From Mycolicibacterium grossiae (lineage in GTDB: Bacteria; Actinomycetota; Actinomycetes; Mycobacteriales; Mycobacteriaceae), in NCBI RefSeq assembly GCF_008329645.1, contig NZ_CP043474.1:3596001-3660000 (forward strand): 64,000 bases of DNA. Direction: 5' to 3'. The notes under the pieces are model-generated. The model was not told the origin of the DNA and made no database searches. It saw nothing but the letters and a program-made list of their open reading frames with translations. Position numbers and translations under genes: made by a program. Shown here one piece after another: positions 14,920 to 23,762 of this stretch (positions are counted from its first letter, which is position 1; each line of letters begins with the position of its first letter).

Positions 14920-16283
14920 CGCGTGCTCCTCCGGCGTTCGGCGAGGGCGAGGACGCCCAGCAGGGACGTGGCGATCACGGGCGCCCAGCCGCCGCGGCGG
15001 CTGGCCAGCACGGCGGCGCCGACGGTCGGTGGTGCGAGCAGCGCCACGGGATCGCGACGGCGCCGTGCGAGCCGATCGAGCGCGGCGGGCGTGCCCGCGG
15101 CGAGATTGGTGCCGATCGCGGCGGCTTCGGGCCAGCCCACGCGACGCACTCCGAGTGCCCGTGCCACGGCCAGCGCCAGCCACAGCGCCAGCGAGGCGTC
15201 GTGCACCGTGTCGACCGCCGTGCGCGTCGTCGCGACCGCTGCGTCGTCGTATCCCAGTGCGGCGCTCGATCCGACGGCGCCGTCGGCCAGTCCGTCGATC
15301 AGTTCACGCGCACTGTCGGTGGAGGAGTGCGTTGGCGCCCAACCGGTCTCGGTGCGCAGCTTGGTGGTGTCCATCAGCGGCGTGTTGGTCGCGACGTCGT
15401 ACCAGCCGGGCGTGACGGCGATCGCGTGCAGGCTGCTCAGCGCGACGACGACGCGCCGCACGAATCCGGCGTCGATCGGAATCGGCCGCCCGCCCACCAG
15501 GGCTGCCAGGCCGGCGTCGTCCAGCGGATCGGCCGCGACGTTGTACGAGCCCACCGAACGGCACCGCATCAGGCGAACGGCCGCCTCACCGACGTCGTCG
15601 GTGTGCACGAACTGCAACGCGAGGCCCCGGGGCAACGGAAGTACGGGAAGTGCCTTGCGCCGCATGATCTCCAGCGCGATGCGCGGAATCAACGGCCCCA
15701 GATAGAGCGACCGCACCATCGACGCGGTCTCGCGCTGGGCCACCACCGTGGGCCGGAAGCGGCTGACGACGGTGTCGGGATGGGCGCGTTCGTAGTCGTC
15801 GAGGATGGCCTCGACCATCACCTTGTGCCTGCTGTAGGTCGACGTGGGCTGGCCGGTGGTCGGGTAGGTCTCCGGAACCGGGACCCGCGGTCCCGGTGCA
15901 TACACGCCGAGGCTCGAGGCGTAGACGAGATGCCTGATGCCGGCCTCGGTCATGGCAGTCAAGACCGCTTGCGTGCCAAGCACGTTCGCGCGGTAGAGGT
16001 AGTCGGTGTCGTGCACCGGGTAGAGCGCGAGCGCGAGGTGGATGACGACGTCGGCGCCCGCCATCGCCGGAGCGAGCCGTTCGGCGGCGTCGGGAGCGGA
16101 AAGGTCGACCGCGTGCCAGTGCACGCGCGCATACAGGTCGCCGACGGTCGGAGGGCGCCGGCACACGCCGACCACCTCCGCCTCGGGGACGTGGCGCGCC
16201 AAGGCGCGCAGCACGCCGCTACCGACATTGCCGGACGCGCCGGTGACGACGATGCGCCGCGGTGCCGTCACCGGATCAGCCAT
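14916..16283 (-). CDS. NAD(P)-dependent epimerase/dehydratase-like extended SDR with C-terminal extension
   Basis: 455 residues. The N-terminus carries the extended-SDR cofactor motif Gly-Ala-Ser-Gly-Asn-Val-Gly. Residues 115-150 include Ser-Ser-Leu-Gly-Val-Tyr and the active-site Tyr-Ser-Arg-His-Lys. Family members usually end near 330 residues; here about 120 extra residues, Ala/Leu/Arg-rich with hydrophobic stretches at the end, form a DoxX/anthrone-like membrane-associated tail of unknown role. The stop overlaps the next gene by four bases (ATGA), so translation is coupled to the classical SDR. The upstream gene is 43 bases away on the same strand. Confidence 0.85.
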   Translation of the reverse strand: MADPVTAPRRIVVTGASGNVGSGVLRALARHVPEAEVVGVCRRPPTVGDLYARVHWHAVDLSAPDAAERLAPAMAGADVVIHLALALYPVHDTDYLYRANVLGTQAVLTAMTEAGIRHLVYASSLGVYAPGPRVPVPETYPTTGQPTSTYSRHKVMVEAILDDYERAHPDTVVSRFRPTVVAQRETASMVRSLYLGPLIPRIALEIMRRKALPVLPLPRGLALQFVHTDDVGEAAVRLMRCRSVGSYNVAADPLDDAGLAALVGGRPIPIDAGFVRRVVVALSSLHAIAVTPGWYDVATNTPLMDTTKLRTETGWAPTHSSTDSARELIDGLADGAVGSSAALGYDDAAVATTRTAVDTVHDASLALWLALAVARALGVRRVGWPEAAAIGTNLAAGTPAALDRLARRRRDPVALLAPPTVGAAVLASRRGGWAPVIATSLLGVLALAERRRSTR

Positions 16284-16326
16284 GGTCCGGTGATACCCGG
16301 GTGGTGCAGCGGCAAACGACCGCCGG

Positions 16327-17265
16327 TCAGGCCGTCACACCCGCGACCGCGTTCGGTGGGACGTCGCCCCGCAGGTATGCCTCGATCTGTCGCCGCGCGA
16401 CGACCCACGCCCGGTCCCACGCGCCGGCGGTGCTCCCGGCGACGTGCGGGGTCAGCAGCAGACCGGGAGCCGTCCACAGCGGGTGATCCGGTGGCAGCGG
16501 TTCGGGTTCGGTGACGTCGAGTGCGGCGCGCAGCCGTCCCGCGCGCAGCTCGGTGAGCAGCGCCTCGGGGTCGACGGCGGTGCCGCGTCCGGCGTTGACG
16601 ACGATGGCCCGGTCCGGCAGCGCAGCGAGGAAGGCGGCGTCCACCACGTGGTGGGTCGACGCATCGTTCGGCAGCATGGACACCAGGACGTCGGCGCGGG
16701 GGAGCAGCGCGTGGACGTCGGCCATGGCCCGGACGCCCGGTCGGGCGGAACGGCCGACCAGGGTGACGTCGACCTCGAACGGCACGAGCCGGGCCGCCAG
16801 GTTGGTGGCGAGGTCGCCCGCGCCGAGCACGACGACGCGCTTGCCCAGCAGCGTGTCGGTGACGGCCGGTCGCCACTGTCCGGCCGCGTGGTGGGCGGCG
16901 AACGCAGCGAGGTCGCGGTAGATCGCGAGCAGCACGGCGACCACCCACTCGGCCGTCGAACCGCCGTGTGCGCCACGGCCGTTGGACAAGATGACGCCGT
17001 CCGGCAGGTACGGCAGCCACTGCTCGTAGCCGGCGTTGAGCGTCTGCACGAGCCGCAGTGCGGGCAATTCGTGGAATCGCGCGCCGACGGCGTCGGCCGC
17101 CTCGTAGCCGACCACCACCACCTCGGCGTCGTGGTGGTCGGCGGGCCAGGCCGAGCCCGGCTCGTAGCGGACCGCGGCGACGCCGGCCGCATCGGCCAGG
17201 GCGGTCAGCCCGCGGTCGTCGGGCACCAGGACCGTGAGCGCCGTGGCGGCGTCGCGGGTCGGCAT
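16327..17265 (-). CDS. D-isomer-specific 2-hydroxyacid dehydrogenase
   Basis: 312 residues. The Rossmann motif reads Gly-Ala-Gly-Asp-Leu-Ala in place of the usual Gly-x-Gly-x2-Gly, and catalytic residues are visible: Arg in Asn-Ala-Gly-Arg-Gly-Thr, Glu in Asp-Val-Thr-Glu-Pro-Glu, and His in Thr-Pro-His-Val-Ala-Gly. The family oxidises D-2-hydroxyacids or reduces 2-oxoacids with NAD(P)H. The loss of the last glycine of the cofactor motif is a departure worth noting. Its ATG follows directly on the stop of the hydrolase gene (no spacer), so the two are translationally coupled. Confidence 0.88.
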   Translation of the reverse strand: MPTRDAATALTVLVPDDRGLTALADAAGVAAVRYEPGSAWPADHHDAEVVVVGYEAADAVGARFHELPALRLVQTLNAGYEQWLPYLPDGVILSNGRGAHGGSTAEWVVAVLLAIYRDLAAFAAHHAAGQWRPAVTDTLLGKRVVVLGAGDLATNLAARLVPFEVDVTLVGRSARPGVRAMADVHALLPRADVLVSMLPNDASTHHVVDAAFLAALPDRAIVVNAGRGTAVDPEALLTELRAGRLRAALDVTEPEPLPPDHPLWTAPGLLLTPHVAGSTAGAWDRAWVVARRQIEAYLRGDVPPNAVAGVTA

Positions 17266-18090
17266 TCAGCCGCGCAGGAAGTCGAGGATGGCCGCGTTGA
17301 CGACGTCGGCGTGCGTGGTCGGCATGCCGTGCGGGAAGTCCTCGTAGGTGATCAACGTCCCGTTCGGCAGCAGGTCGGCCGACTTCGGGCCCGAGGCGAC
17401 GTAGGGCACGATCTGGTCGTCGCGGCTGTGCAGCACCAGCACCGGCAGCGTGATCGACCGGAGGTCGGCGGTGAAGTCGGTCTGGGAGAAGGCGACGATG
17501 CCGTCGTAGTGTGCCTTCGCGCCGCCCATCATGCCCTGCCGCCACCAGTTGGCGATGACGGCCTCCGACGCCTGCGCGCCCGGCCGGTTGAAGCCGTAGA
17601 ACGGACCCGACGGCAGGGCGCGGTAGAACTCGGACCGGTTGGCGGCCAATTGGGCCTGCAGATCGTCGAACGCGGACTTCGGCAGCCCGTCGGGGTTGTC
17701 GTCGGTCTGGACCATCAGCGGCGGGACGGCGGCGATCAGCACGGCCTTCGCGGCACGGTCCTGGCCGTGGCGGGCGAGGTAGCGCACCACCTCACCGCCG
17801 CCGGTCGAGTGACCGACGTGGATGGCGTCGTGCAGGTCGAGGTGCGTGACCAGTGCGGCGAGATCGTCGGCGTAGTGGTCCATGTCGTGGCCGTCGGCGG
17901 TCTGCGTCGAGCGGCCGTGCCCGCGGCGGTCGTGGGCGATGACGCGGTAGCCCTCGGCGAGGAAGTACAGCAGCTGGGTGTCCCAGTCGTCGGCGCTCAG
18001 CGGCCAGCCGTGGCTGAAGACGATCGGTTGACCCGATCCCCAGTCCTTGTAGTAGATCTCGACGGAGTCGGACGTCGTGATGGTCGGCAT
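17266..18090 (-). CDS. Alpha/beta hydrolase, cofactor-free haloperoxidase/esterase type
   Basis: 274 residues, the typical length of non-heme chloroperoxidase-like hydrolases. The oxyanion motif is His-Gly-Trp-Pro (27-30), the nucleophile Ser95 is in Gly-His-Ser-Thr-Gly-Gly, the acid is Asp225 region (Arg-Asp-Asp-Gln) and the catalytic His254 is in Phe-Pro-His-Gly. These enzymes are mainly esterases or perhydrolases; halogenation is a side activity. There is no signal peptide. It heads a probable operon hydrolase - hydroxyacid dehydrogenase - epimerase - SDR (18090 to 14044). Confidence 0.88.
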   Translation of the reverse strand: MPTITTSDSVEIYYKDWGSGQPIVFSHGWPLSADDWDTQLLYFLAEGYRVIAHDRRGHGRSTQTADGHDMDHYADDLAALVTHLDLHDAIHVGHSTGGGEVVRYLARHGQDRAAKAVLIAAVPPLMVQTDDNPDGLPKSAFDDLQAQLAANRSEFYRALPSGPFYGFNRPGAQASEAVIANWWRQGMMGGAKAHYDGIVAFSQTDFTADLRSITLPVLVLHSRDDQIVPYVASGPKSADLLPNGTLITYEDFPHGMPTTHADVVNAAILDFLRG

Positions 18091-18192
18091 GATGGTCGGC
18101 CCTCTCGGTACGGTGACGGCGCGCGCGCCGTGACGATGGTAGGGGAACGCCGGGCGCCGTGCCGGTCGACGCGAAGGGCGCCCAAGGGAAAG

Positions 18193-20202
18193 TCAGCGGG
18201 CGGCGACGGCCTCCGCGTCCGTCCTCTCCGGCGTGTCGGCGTCCTCGCGCGGCTCGGGCACCAGCAGCACCGGTGTGGCGGTGTGCGCCACCACGGCGGC
18301 CGCGACGCTGCCCTCGAATCTGCCGAACAGTCCGCTGCGTCGGTGCGGGCCCAACACCAGCAGGCTCGCGCCATGCGCATCGGCGGCGTCGACGATGCCG
18401 CGCCATGTCGGCGTGGCCTCGATCGTCAGCGCGCGGGCCGTCATTCCGGCCCGGCGGGCGATCTCGGCGCCGCGCTCCGCGGTGCGTTCGGCGGCGCGTC
18501 GCACGTCGCTGGCGCGGTCGGCGTCGACGTGGTCCGCGGTGACGGGGGTGAAGCCGACCTCCACGGGTTGCCAGACGCAGACCACGACGGCGTCGCGCTG
18601 CGCACCGAGCCGTGAGGCGGCCTCGGTGATGGCGTGATCGGCGAGATCGGTTCCGTCGTAAGCGAACAGGACGGGTCCGGTGCCGGGGACGGCGTCCGCC
18701 GCACGCGTCGTCGCGGGTGCCGCGGGCACGTGGGCGACGGGTGCGCCCTGCGGTGTCGAGCGCAGCCGGGCCAGCAGTGGCGGCGAGTCCCAGGCGGGTT
18801 CGTCGCCGTCGAGGAACCGGTCGAGGTCCGGGGTCTGTGGACGGGCACCGCTCAGCGCGTACACCGCGACGCCGAAGACGGCGCCACCCACGGCGAGGCC
18901 GAAGCCGACCCACAGTGCGATGCCGGTGCCCTCGACGAGGTCGTCGGAGATCCGGGTCGCGAAGTACGCGAAGACCGGCGCCACCATGAATGCCGCGACG
19001 GCGCGCAGCAGTTCGATGATCGCGAACACGCGCTGCAGGCTGTTCGACTGCAGCGAGAAGCCGGCGACGAACAGTGCCGGGGCGACCGTGGCGCCGAGCG
19101 CGAGGCCGGTGAGCGCGGCCGCGAGCAGGGCCAGTGGTTGGTTGGCGGGCAGGGCGAACCGGAACACGGCGATGCCCGCGGCGAGCAGTGCCATCCCGAC
19201 CAGGGGCAGGTAGTGCATGGCGCGGCGGGAGATGACGAACCCGAACACGACGGCCATGACGATCGCGCCGCCCAGTTCCGGTAGGTACAGCAGGCCGACG
19301 TGCACCGGGCCGTAGCTCTGCAGGAACACCGCGGCCGTCAGCGCCGTCGCGGCGACCGACGCCGCCGCGGCGAACAACGCGACGCCCACCCCGGCGACGG
19401 GGATGGCGCTCGTCAGCATGGTCCGGATGGTGAGCAGCGGCCGGCGCGCACGGAACTGGTAGACGATGAGCACCACGATCAGCGCGAGTCCACCGAACAT
19501 CGGGCCGGTGACGGCGACGTCGGTGATTTCGTGGCTCGTGAGCTGTGCGGCGCCGACGAACGCCGCCGTGCAGCCGACGGTGGCCAGCGCGATCGCCGGC
19601 AGGTCGCGCGGGGCGTCGCAGTCGGCCGGCGGTGCGTCATCGAACGTCAGCGCGGCCAGCAGCAGGGCGAGCCCGGCGATACCGGCGACGATCCAGAACA
19701 GCGGGCGCCACGCGCCGGCCTCGGCCTGCGCGCCGCCGATGAACGGTCCGAGCGCGACGGCGCCGAACACGCACATGTTCATGATCACCGCGGTGTTGCG
19801 CAGCTTCTCACGCGGGAAGCCGATCGTCAGCGGCGGCGCGGCGGCGATCAGCAGCATGCTGGTGGCCAGACCCTGCAGCACGTGGCCGCACACGAAGACC
19901 GTGCCATTGGGCGCCGACGCGGCGACCACCGAGCCGACGACGAGCACGACCGCATACGCGAGGAGCATGCGACGCTGCGGAAGATGCTGGGCGAATTGCA
20001 CGGCCAGCACGGTGCCGACCGCGTAGGCGGCGTTGCCGAGTCCCGAGCTGAGCGTCATCGTCTGCGCGCTGGTGTGGAGTTGCTCGGTGATGATCGGCAC
20101 CAGCGGGTCGATCGCGGCGGAGAGCGCCAGATACGGGATGAGCGCGAGCGTGACCATGGCGGCCACGGCGGGATAGCGCCCTGCCAACGGGCCCTGGCGC
20201 AT
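18193..20202 (-). CDS. MFS transporter fused to a universal stress protein domain
   Basis: 669 residues from the ATG at 20202. Residues about 10-500 are a DHA2-type major facilitator with about 14 hydrophobic helices. After a Pro/Ala linker, residues about 530-665 form a complete UspA domain (Phe-Ala-Tyr-Asp-Gly-Thr near its start). The Usp ATP loop is Gly-Pro-His-Arg-x9-Gly-Ser: the second glycine of Gly-x2-Gly-x9-Gly-Ser is replaced by Arg, so nucleotide binding may be weakened. A transporter with a cytoplasmic stress-sensor tail suggests adenine-nucleotide-controlled efflux. The cargo is unknown. It lies 102 bases upstream of the hydrolase operon on the same strand. Confidence 0.88.
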   Translation of the reverse strand: MRQGPLAGRYPAVAAMVTLALIPYLALSAAIDPLVPIITEQLHTSAQTMTLSSGLGNAAYAVGTVLAVQFAQHLPQRRMLLAYAVVLVVGSVVAASAPNGTVFVCGHVLQGLATSMLLIAAAPPLTIGFPREKLRNTAVIMNMCVFGAVALGPFIGGAQAEAGAWRPLFWIVAGIAGLALLLAALTFDDAPPADCDAPRDLPAIALATVGCTAAFVGAAQLTSHEITDVAVTGPMFGGLALIVVLIVYQFRARRPLLTIRTMLTSAIPVAGVGVALFAAAASVAATALTAAVFLQSYGPVHVGLLYLPELGGAIVMAVVFGFVISRRAMHYLPLVGMALLAAGIAVFRFALPANQPLALLAAALTGLALGATVAPALFVAGFSLQSNSLQRVFAIIELLRAVAAFMVAPVFAYFATRISDDLVEGTGIALWVGFGLAVGGAVFGVAVYALSGARPQTPDLDRFLDGDEPAWDSPPLLARLRSTPQGAPVAHVPAAPATTRAADAVPGTGPVLFAYDGTDLADHAITEAASRLGAQRDAVVVCVWQPVEVGFTPVTADHVDADRASDVRRAAERTAERGAEIARRAGMTARALTIEATPTWRGIVDAADAHGASLLVLGPHRRSGLFGRFEGSVAAAVVAHTATPVLLVPEPREDADTPERTDAEAVAAR

Positions 20203-20327
20203 CAGGCGGCCTCGGTGGGTCGTCGGCTGCGGCGTCGGATCGTAGGCGAGTCTGGTCTGAACACGATGGTCCGAAACGTTACATCGAGTACCTATATTCC
20301 GGCGCTCGACGTGGTGCGTCTCACCGG

Positions 20328-20558
20328 TCAGGCCGACCGCTTGGACGGGATCACGATGACGACGATCAGCGTGAGGATCGAGAAGAAGAGGCCCAGGACG
20401 CCCCAGCCCAGGGCGCTGCGACCCTTGGTGGCGGCGATGACGGCGCAGACGATCGCGGCGATGATGCTGCCGATCGCCACGAAGATTCCCTTGATGCCGC
20501 GCAGGATGAATCCCGCGGCCTCGGGTTGCGCGGCGGCCAGGACGACGTCGTGGAGCAT
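20328..20558 (-). CDS. Small two-helix membrane protein, 76 residues
   Basis: The ATG at 20558 follows a strong GAGGAGGAG site. The N-terminus is short and polar. Hydrophobic helices at about 24-44 and 53-71 are joined by a basic Thr-Lys-Gly-Arg loop, and the C-terminus is basic. The predicted topology has both ends on the same side. It resembles small membrane peptides of the PMP3 type in layout, but identity is not claimed. Upstream there is a 7-base inverted repeat, GGGTATC (20572-20578) and GATACCC (20603-20609), possibly an operator. Confidence 0.7.
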   Translation of the reverse strand: MLHDVVLAAAQPEAAGFILRGIKGIFVAIGSIIAAIVCAVIAATKGRSALGWGVLGLFFSILTLIVVIVIPSKRSA

Positions 20559-20641
20559 GGCTCCTCCTCGTGGGTATCGGGGCCGGTGCGGCCAACGACA
20601 CGGATACCCGGGGCGGGGCTCCCGACGCTGGGAATGCGCTG

Positions 20642-21211
20642 TCAATCGGGCGCGGCGACCGCGGCGTCGATCAGGAGCCGTGCCGCCGCGTCGACGCGTG
20701 TGCGCTCCCGGGTGACAAGCAGGTCCTGGCACAGGCCGCGCAGCCCGGAGACGACGAGCGTCGCGCGGCGGGTCGCCTGTTCGGCCGTGAAGCCGGCGTC
20801 ACGGAAGGCCGCGGCGACGGGATCGAGGAGCAGTCGCACCGACGTGAGCGCATGTGCGCCATAGGTTTCCGGGTCGGTCACCGAGAGGCTGAGCACCTGC
20901 AGCAGCAGGCGCACGCTGTGCCGCTGGGAGCCGCGGGTCAGGGCATGCCACAGTCGGGTGACGGCGTCGGTCAATTCCTTCGGGTCGCCGACGTCCTGGA
21001 ACAGCGCGCCGACGTCGGGCCGGCTGTACTCGAGTGCCTGCGCGACGAGTCCGCGGCGGTCGCCGAAGTAGTAGAGCAGCATGCGCTTGCTGGTGCCGAC
21101 GGCTTCGGCCAGCGGCGCGAGGGAGAGATCGCCGATGCCGGTCCGCTCGAGGTGGTCGACGATCGCGCGCAACAGCTCGTCGCGCCGCGCGGGGTCCGGG
21201 GGGCGCGCCAC
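20642..21211 (-). CDS. TetR-family transcriptional repressor
   Basis: 189 residues from GTG 21211. The N-terminal HTH includes Leu-Ala-Glu-Ala-Val-Gly-Thr-Ser-Lys-Arg-Met-Leu-Leu-Tyr-Tyr-Phe-Gly, the TetR recognition-helix pattern. The C-terminal ligand-binding domain is helical, as usual. It is divergent from an FAD monooxygenase gene. The 79-base spacer contains two identical perfect palindromes, so it very likely represses itself and the flavoenzyme and is released by an aromatic ligand. Confidence 0.92.
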   Translation of the reverse strand: MARPPDPARRDELLRAIVDHLERTGIGDLSLAPLAEAVGTSKRMLLYYFGDRRGLVAQALEYSRPDVGALFQDVGDPKELTDAVTRLWHALTRGSQRHSVRLLLQVLSLSVTDPETYGAHALTSVRLLLDPVAAAFRDAGFTAEQATRRATLVVSGLRGLCQDLLVTRERTRVDAAARLLIDAAVAAPD

Positions 21212-21221
21212 GGCCTTGACC

Positions 21222-21265
21222 GTACCGATCGGTACACGTAACGTCAATGATGTACCGATCGGTAC
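21222..21265. promoter_or_regulatory. Tandem TetR operators
   Basis: The 14-base perfect palindrome GTACCGATCGGTAC occurs twice, at 21222-21235 and 21252-21265. The centres are 30 bases apart (about three helical turns), so two dimers would bind the same DNA face. They lie between the TetR start (21211) and the monooxygenase start (21291). Confidence 0.9.
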
Positions 21266-21290
21266 GTCAATAGACGAAGGAGGTGGCGCC

Positions 21291-22499
21291 ATGAGCGAGG
21301 CGACCACGGAAGGCGCGGCCCTGCGCGTGGCGGTGATCGGTGCGGGCATCGGCGGTCTGACCGCGGCGATCGCGCTGCGCGCGGCAGGAGCCGACGTCGC
21401 GGTGTACGAGCGGGCGTCCGAACTCAAGGCGCTCGGAGCCGGCGTCGCGATCGCTCCCAATGGATCCCGCGTCCTCGAGTCCCTCGGGCTCGGCACGGCG
21501 ATCGACGCCATCGCCGGACGCGTCACCGGCTACGCCTACCGAACGTGGACGGGCACGCCGCTGGTCGACGACCCACGGACGCTCTCCCTCGGAGATCCGG
21601 GGAGGACGTGGTTCCTGCACCGGGCGGAGTTCCAGCAGGCGCTCGTCGCGGCCCTGCCGCGCGGCGTGGTGCGGCTCGGCCGGCGGTGCGTCGGCGTCGC
21701 CGACTCCGCCGACGGTGTGCGCGTCGACTTCGCCGGCGGGGACGCCGCCGTGGCGGACCTCGTGGTGGCTGCCGACGGCATCCACTCCCGGCTGCAGACG
21801 GTGGTGGCGGAGCCGGCCGCGCCGGTCAGCGAGGGCATCATGGCATACCGCGGCCTCGTCCCGACCGAGCGGCTGCGCGGCGTCGTCGACGCCGCGGCCA
21901 GCTCGATGTGGCTCGGGCCGGACCGCAGCTTCCTGGTGTACCCCGTGTCGGCGGGCCGCCTGCTCAACGTGGTGGCGTTCGTGCCGACCACTCTGGACGT
22001 CGAGGAATCCTGGACCGCACCGGGCGACGTCGCCGAACTGGCCGCGGCATACGCCGGGTGGGACGACCGGGTGCGTGCGGTCATCGCCGCGATGGACGAG
22101 ACGTTCCGGTGGGGCATCTACGACCGCGAACCCCTCGATCGGTGGTCGACCGGGCGCGTCACGCTGCTCGGCGACGCAGCGCATGCCGTTACCCCGCATC
22201 TGGGGCAGGGTGCGAACCAGGCCGTCGAGGACGCCGCGACGCTCGCCGAACTGCTCGACGGCGCCACCGCCGCGGACGTGCCCGCGGCGCTCACGGCCTA
22301 CGAGGCGCTGCGCCGGGACCGGACGCGGCTGGTTCGCAGTCAGGCGCGGGCCGCAGGCCGGATCTACCGGTCGGCCGACGTGACGCCCGGCGAGCAGGCG
22401 CGGCTGCTGCGGGAGATCTACGGCAGCATCGAGATCGACACCCACGACGCCCGGGCGCTGGCGCGGCGCGCGCGGTCGGAGGTGGCGCTGCCGCACTAG
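21291..22499 (+). CDS. FAD-dependent aromatic monooxygenase (salicylate-hydroxylase type)
   Basis: 402 residues from ATG 21291 with GGAGG upstream. It has the three flavoprotein hydroxylase signatures: Gly-Ala-Gly-Ile-Gly-Gly (about 17-22), the Ala-Asp-Gly-Ile-His-Ser DG motif (about 160), and the Gly-Asp-Ala-Ala-His-Ala-Val-Thr-Pro GD motif (about 290). It is expected to hydroxylate an aromatic acid using NAD(P)H and O2. Control by the divergent TetR is strongly implied by the two palindromes, and the next flavoenzyme gene, 59 bases on, may be cotranscribed. Confidence 0.9.
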   Translation: MSEATTEGAALRVAVIGAGIGGLTAAIALRAAGADVAVYERASELKALGAGVAIAPNGSRVLESLGLGTAIDAIAGRVTGYAYRTWTGTPLVDDPRTLSLGDPGRTWFLHRAEFQQALVAALPRGVVRLGRRCVGVADSADGVRVDFAGGDAAVADLVVAADGIHSRLQTVVAEPAAPVSEGIMAYRGLVPTERLRGVVDAAASSMWLGPDRSFLVYPVSAGRLLNVVAFVPTTLDVEESWTAPGDVAELAAAYAGWDDRVRAVIAAMDETFRWGIYDREPLDRWSTGRVTLLGDAAHAVTPHLGQGANQAVEDAATLAELLDGATAADVPAALTAYEALRRDRTRLVRSQARAAGRIYRSADVTPGEQARLLREIYGSIEIDTHDARALARRARSEVALPH

Positions 22500-22558
22500 C
22501 CGGGGGCGCTTCACCGAACGGTTCGATTCCGCCCTCGCGGAGCGGGTAGTCAGCCGCC

Positions 22559-23761
22559 GTGTCCGACTCCGCGCGCCCCGACCGTGCCGTCGACGTCCTC
22601 GTCGTGGGAGGAGGCAACGGCGGCATCGCCGCGGCCGCCCGCTTCCTGCGTCGGGGCGTCACCGACGTCGCCGTGCTCGAACCGCAACTGGTGCACACCT
22701 ACCGTCCGCTGCTGTCCTACGTGGGCGGTGGCGAGGCCACGATGGACGACGCCGAGCGCACGCAGCGCTCCGTGACGCCGCGCGGATGCACATGGCTCAC
22801 CTCACCGGCGGTCGCCGTGGATCCCGCCGCGCGTACCGTGCGGTGTGCGGACGGCACGGTGCTCGCGTACCGCGACCTCGTCCTGGCCGCCGGGCTGGTC
22901 CCCGACGCCGGGGCACTCGCCGGCATCGACGCCGCCCTCGCGACGCCGGCGGTGGGCAGCAATTACGTCGACCGCGCCGAGGCGACGTGGGATGCCGTGC
23001 GGGCCACCCCGGCGGGCGGGCATGCGGTGTTCACCGTGCCGCGGCCGCCGGTCAGCTGCACCGGCACCACCCTCAAGCCGTTGTTCCTGGCCGCGGCGCA
23101 CTGGCGGCGCGTCGGACGGAACGTCGACGTCACGCTGGCGGTCGACCGCGACGGCTTCCTCGACGTGCCCGCGATCGACGACCGGTTGCGCCGGCACCTC
23201 GACGCCCTCGACGTCCGGGTGCTGCACCGCACGGCGGTGACGGCGCTGCATCCCGATGACCGCGCGATCACAGTGCGCGACGCCGACGGCGCCGAGAGTC
23301 GGCTCGACTACGACATGCTGCACCTCGTCCCGCCGTTCCGCGGGCCCGAGTGGCTCGAGGCGTCGGACCTCGTCGCGCCGGACTCGCACGGGCTGGTGGA
23401 CGTCGACCCGCGGACGTTCCGCCACCGCAGGCACGACGGCATCTGGGCGGTCGGCGACTGCGCGACGCTCGACACCGACCCGTCCGGAGGCGCGTTGCGC
23501 AAGCAAACGGCGATCCTGGTGGACAACGTCCTGGCCGAGCGCAGCGGGGCGGGCCTCACCGAGTACGGCGGATACACGGTGGCACCGATCACCACGGACG
23601 CCCACCGTCTGATCTTCGGCGAGTTCGAGCGCGGCGGCCGGTTGTCCTCGTCGTTGCCGTCCTTCGTCGACCCGCTGAAGAGCCGGCGCAGCACCTGGGC
23701 GTTCGACCGCTACGGCCTGCCCTCGACGTACTGGCACCTGATCCTGAAGGGCCGGGCCTGA
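22559..23761 (+). CDS. FAD/NAD(P)-dependent oxidoreductase, sulfide:quinone reductase-like
   Basis: 400 residues from GTG 22559. The N-terminal dinucleotide fold has Val-Gly-Gly-Gly-Asn-Gly-Gly; a second FAD contact Ala-Val-Gly-Asp-Cys-Ala lies near 300. Pro-Val-Ser-Cys-Thr-Gly-Thr-Thr-Leu-Lys (Cys167) resembles the Cys-x-Gly segment of type II sulfide:quinone reductases. Only this redox Cys is clearly aligned; the second expected one is not obvious, so sulfide oxidation is uncertain. It is probably membrane-associated and may be controlled with the upstream monooxygenase. Confidence 0.8.
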   Translation: MSDSARPDRAVDVLVVGGGNGGIAAAARFLRRGVTDVAVLEPQLVHTYRPLLSYVGGGEATMDDAERTQRSVTPRGCTWLTSPAVAVDPAARTVRCADGTVLAYRDLVLAAGLVPDAGALAGIDAALATPAVGSNYVDRAEATWDAVRATPAGGHAVFTVPRPPVSCTGTTLKPLFLAAAHWRRVGRNVDVTLAVDRDGFLDVPAIDDRLRRHLDALDVRVLHRTAVTALHPDDRAITVRDADGAESRLDYDMLHLVPPFRGPEWLEASDLVAPDSHGLVDVDPRTFRHRRHDGIWAVGDCATLDTDPSGGALRKQTAILVDNVLAERSGAGLTEYGGYTVAPITTDAHRLIFGEFERGGRLSSSLPSFVDPLKSRRSTWAFDRYGLPSTYWHLILKGRA

Positions 23762-23762
23762 C

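Noticed and set aside
15304..16514. Plus-strand frames opposite the epimerase gene
   Set aside because: Composition and motifs belong to the minus-strand SDR; the plus-strand products are low-complexity Arg/Pro.
20572..20609. SigF promoter for the two-helix membrane protein (GGGTAT on the minus strand)
   Set aside because: The -10-like GGGTAT has no GTTT at the correct 15-17 base distance; better explained as an inverted repeat.
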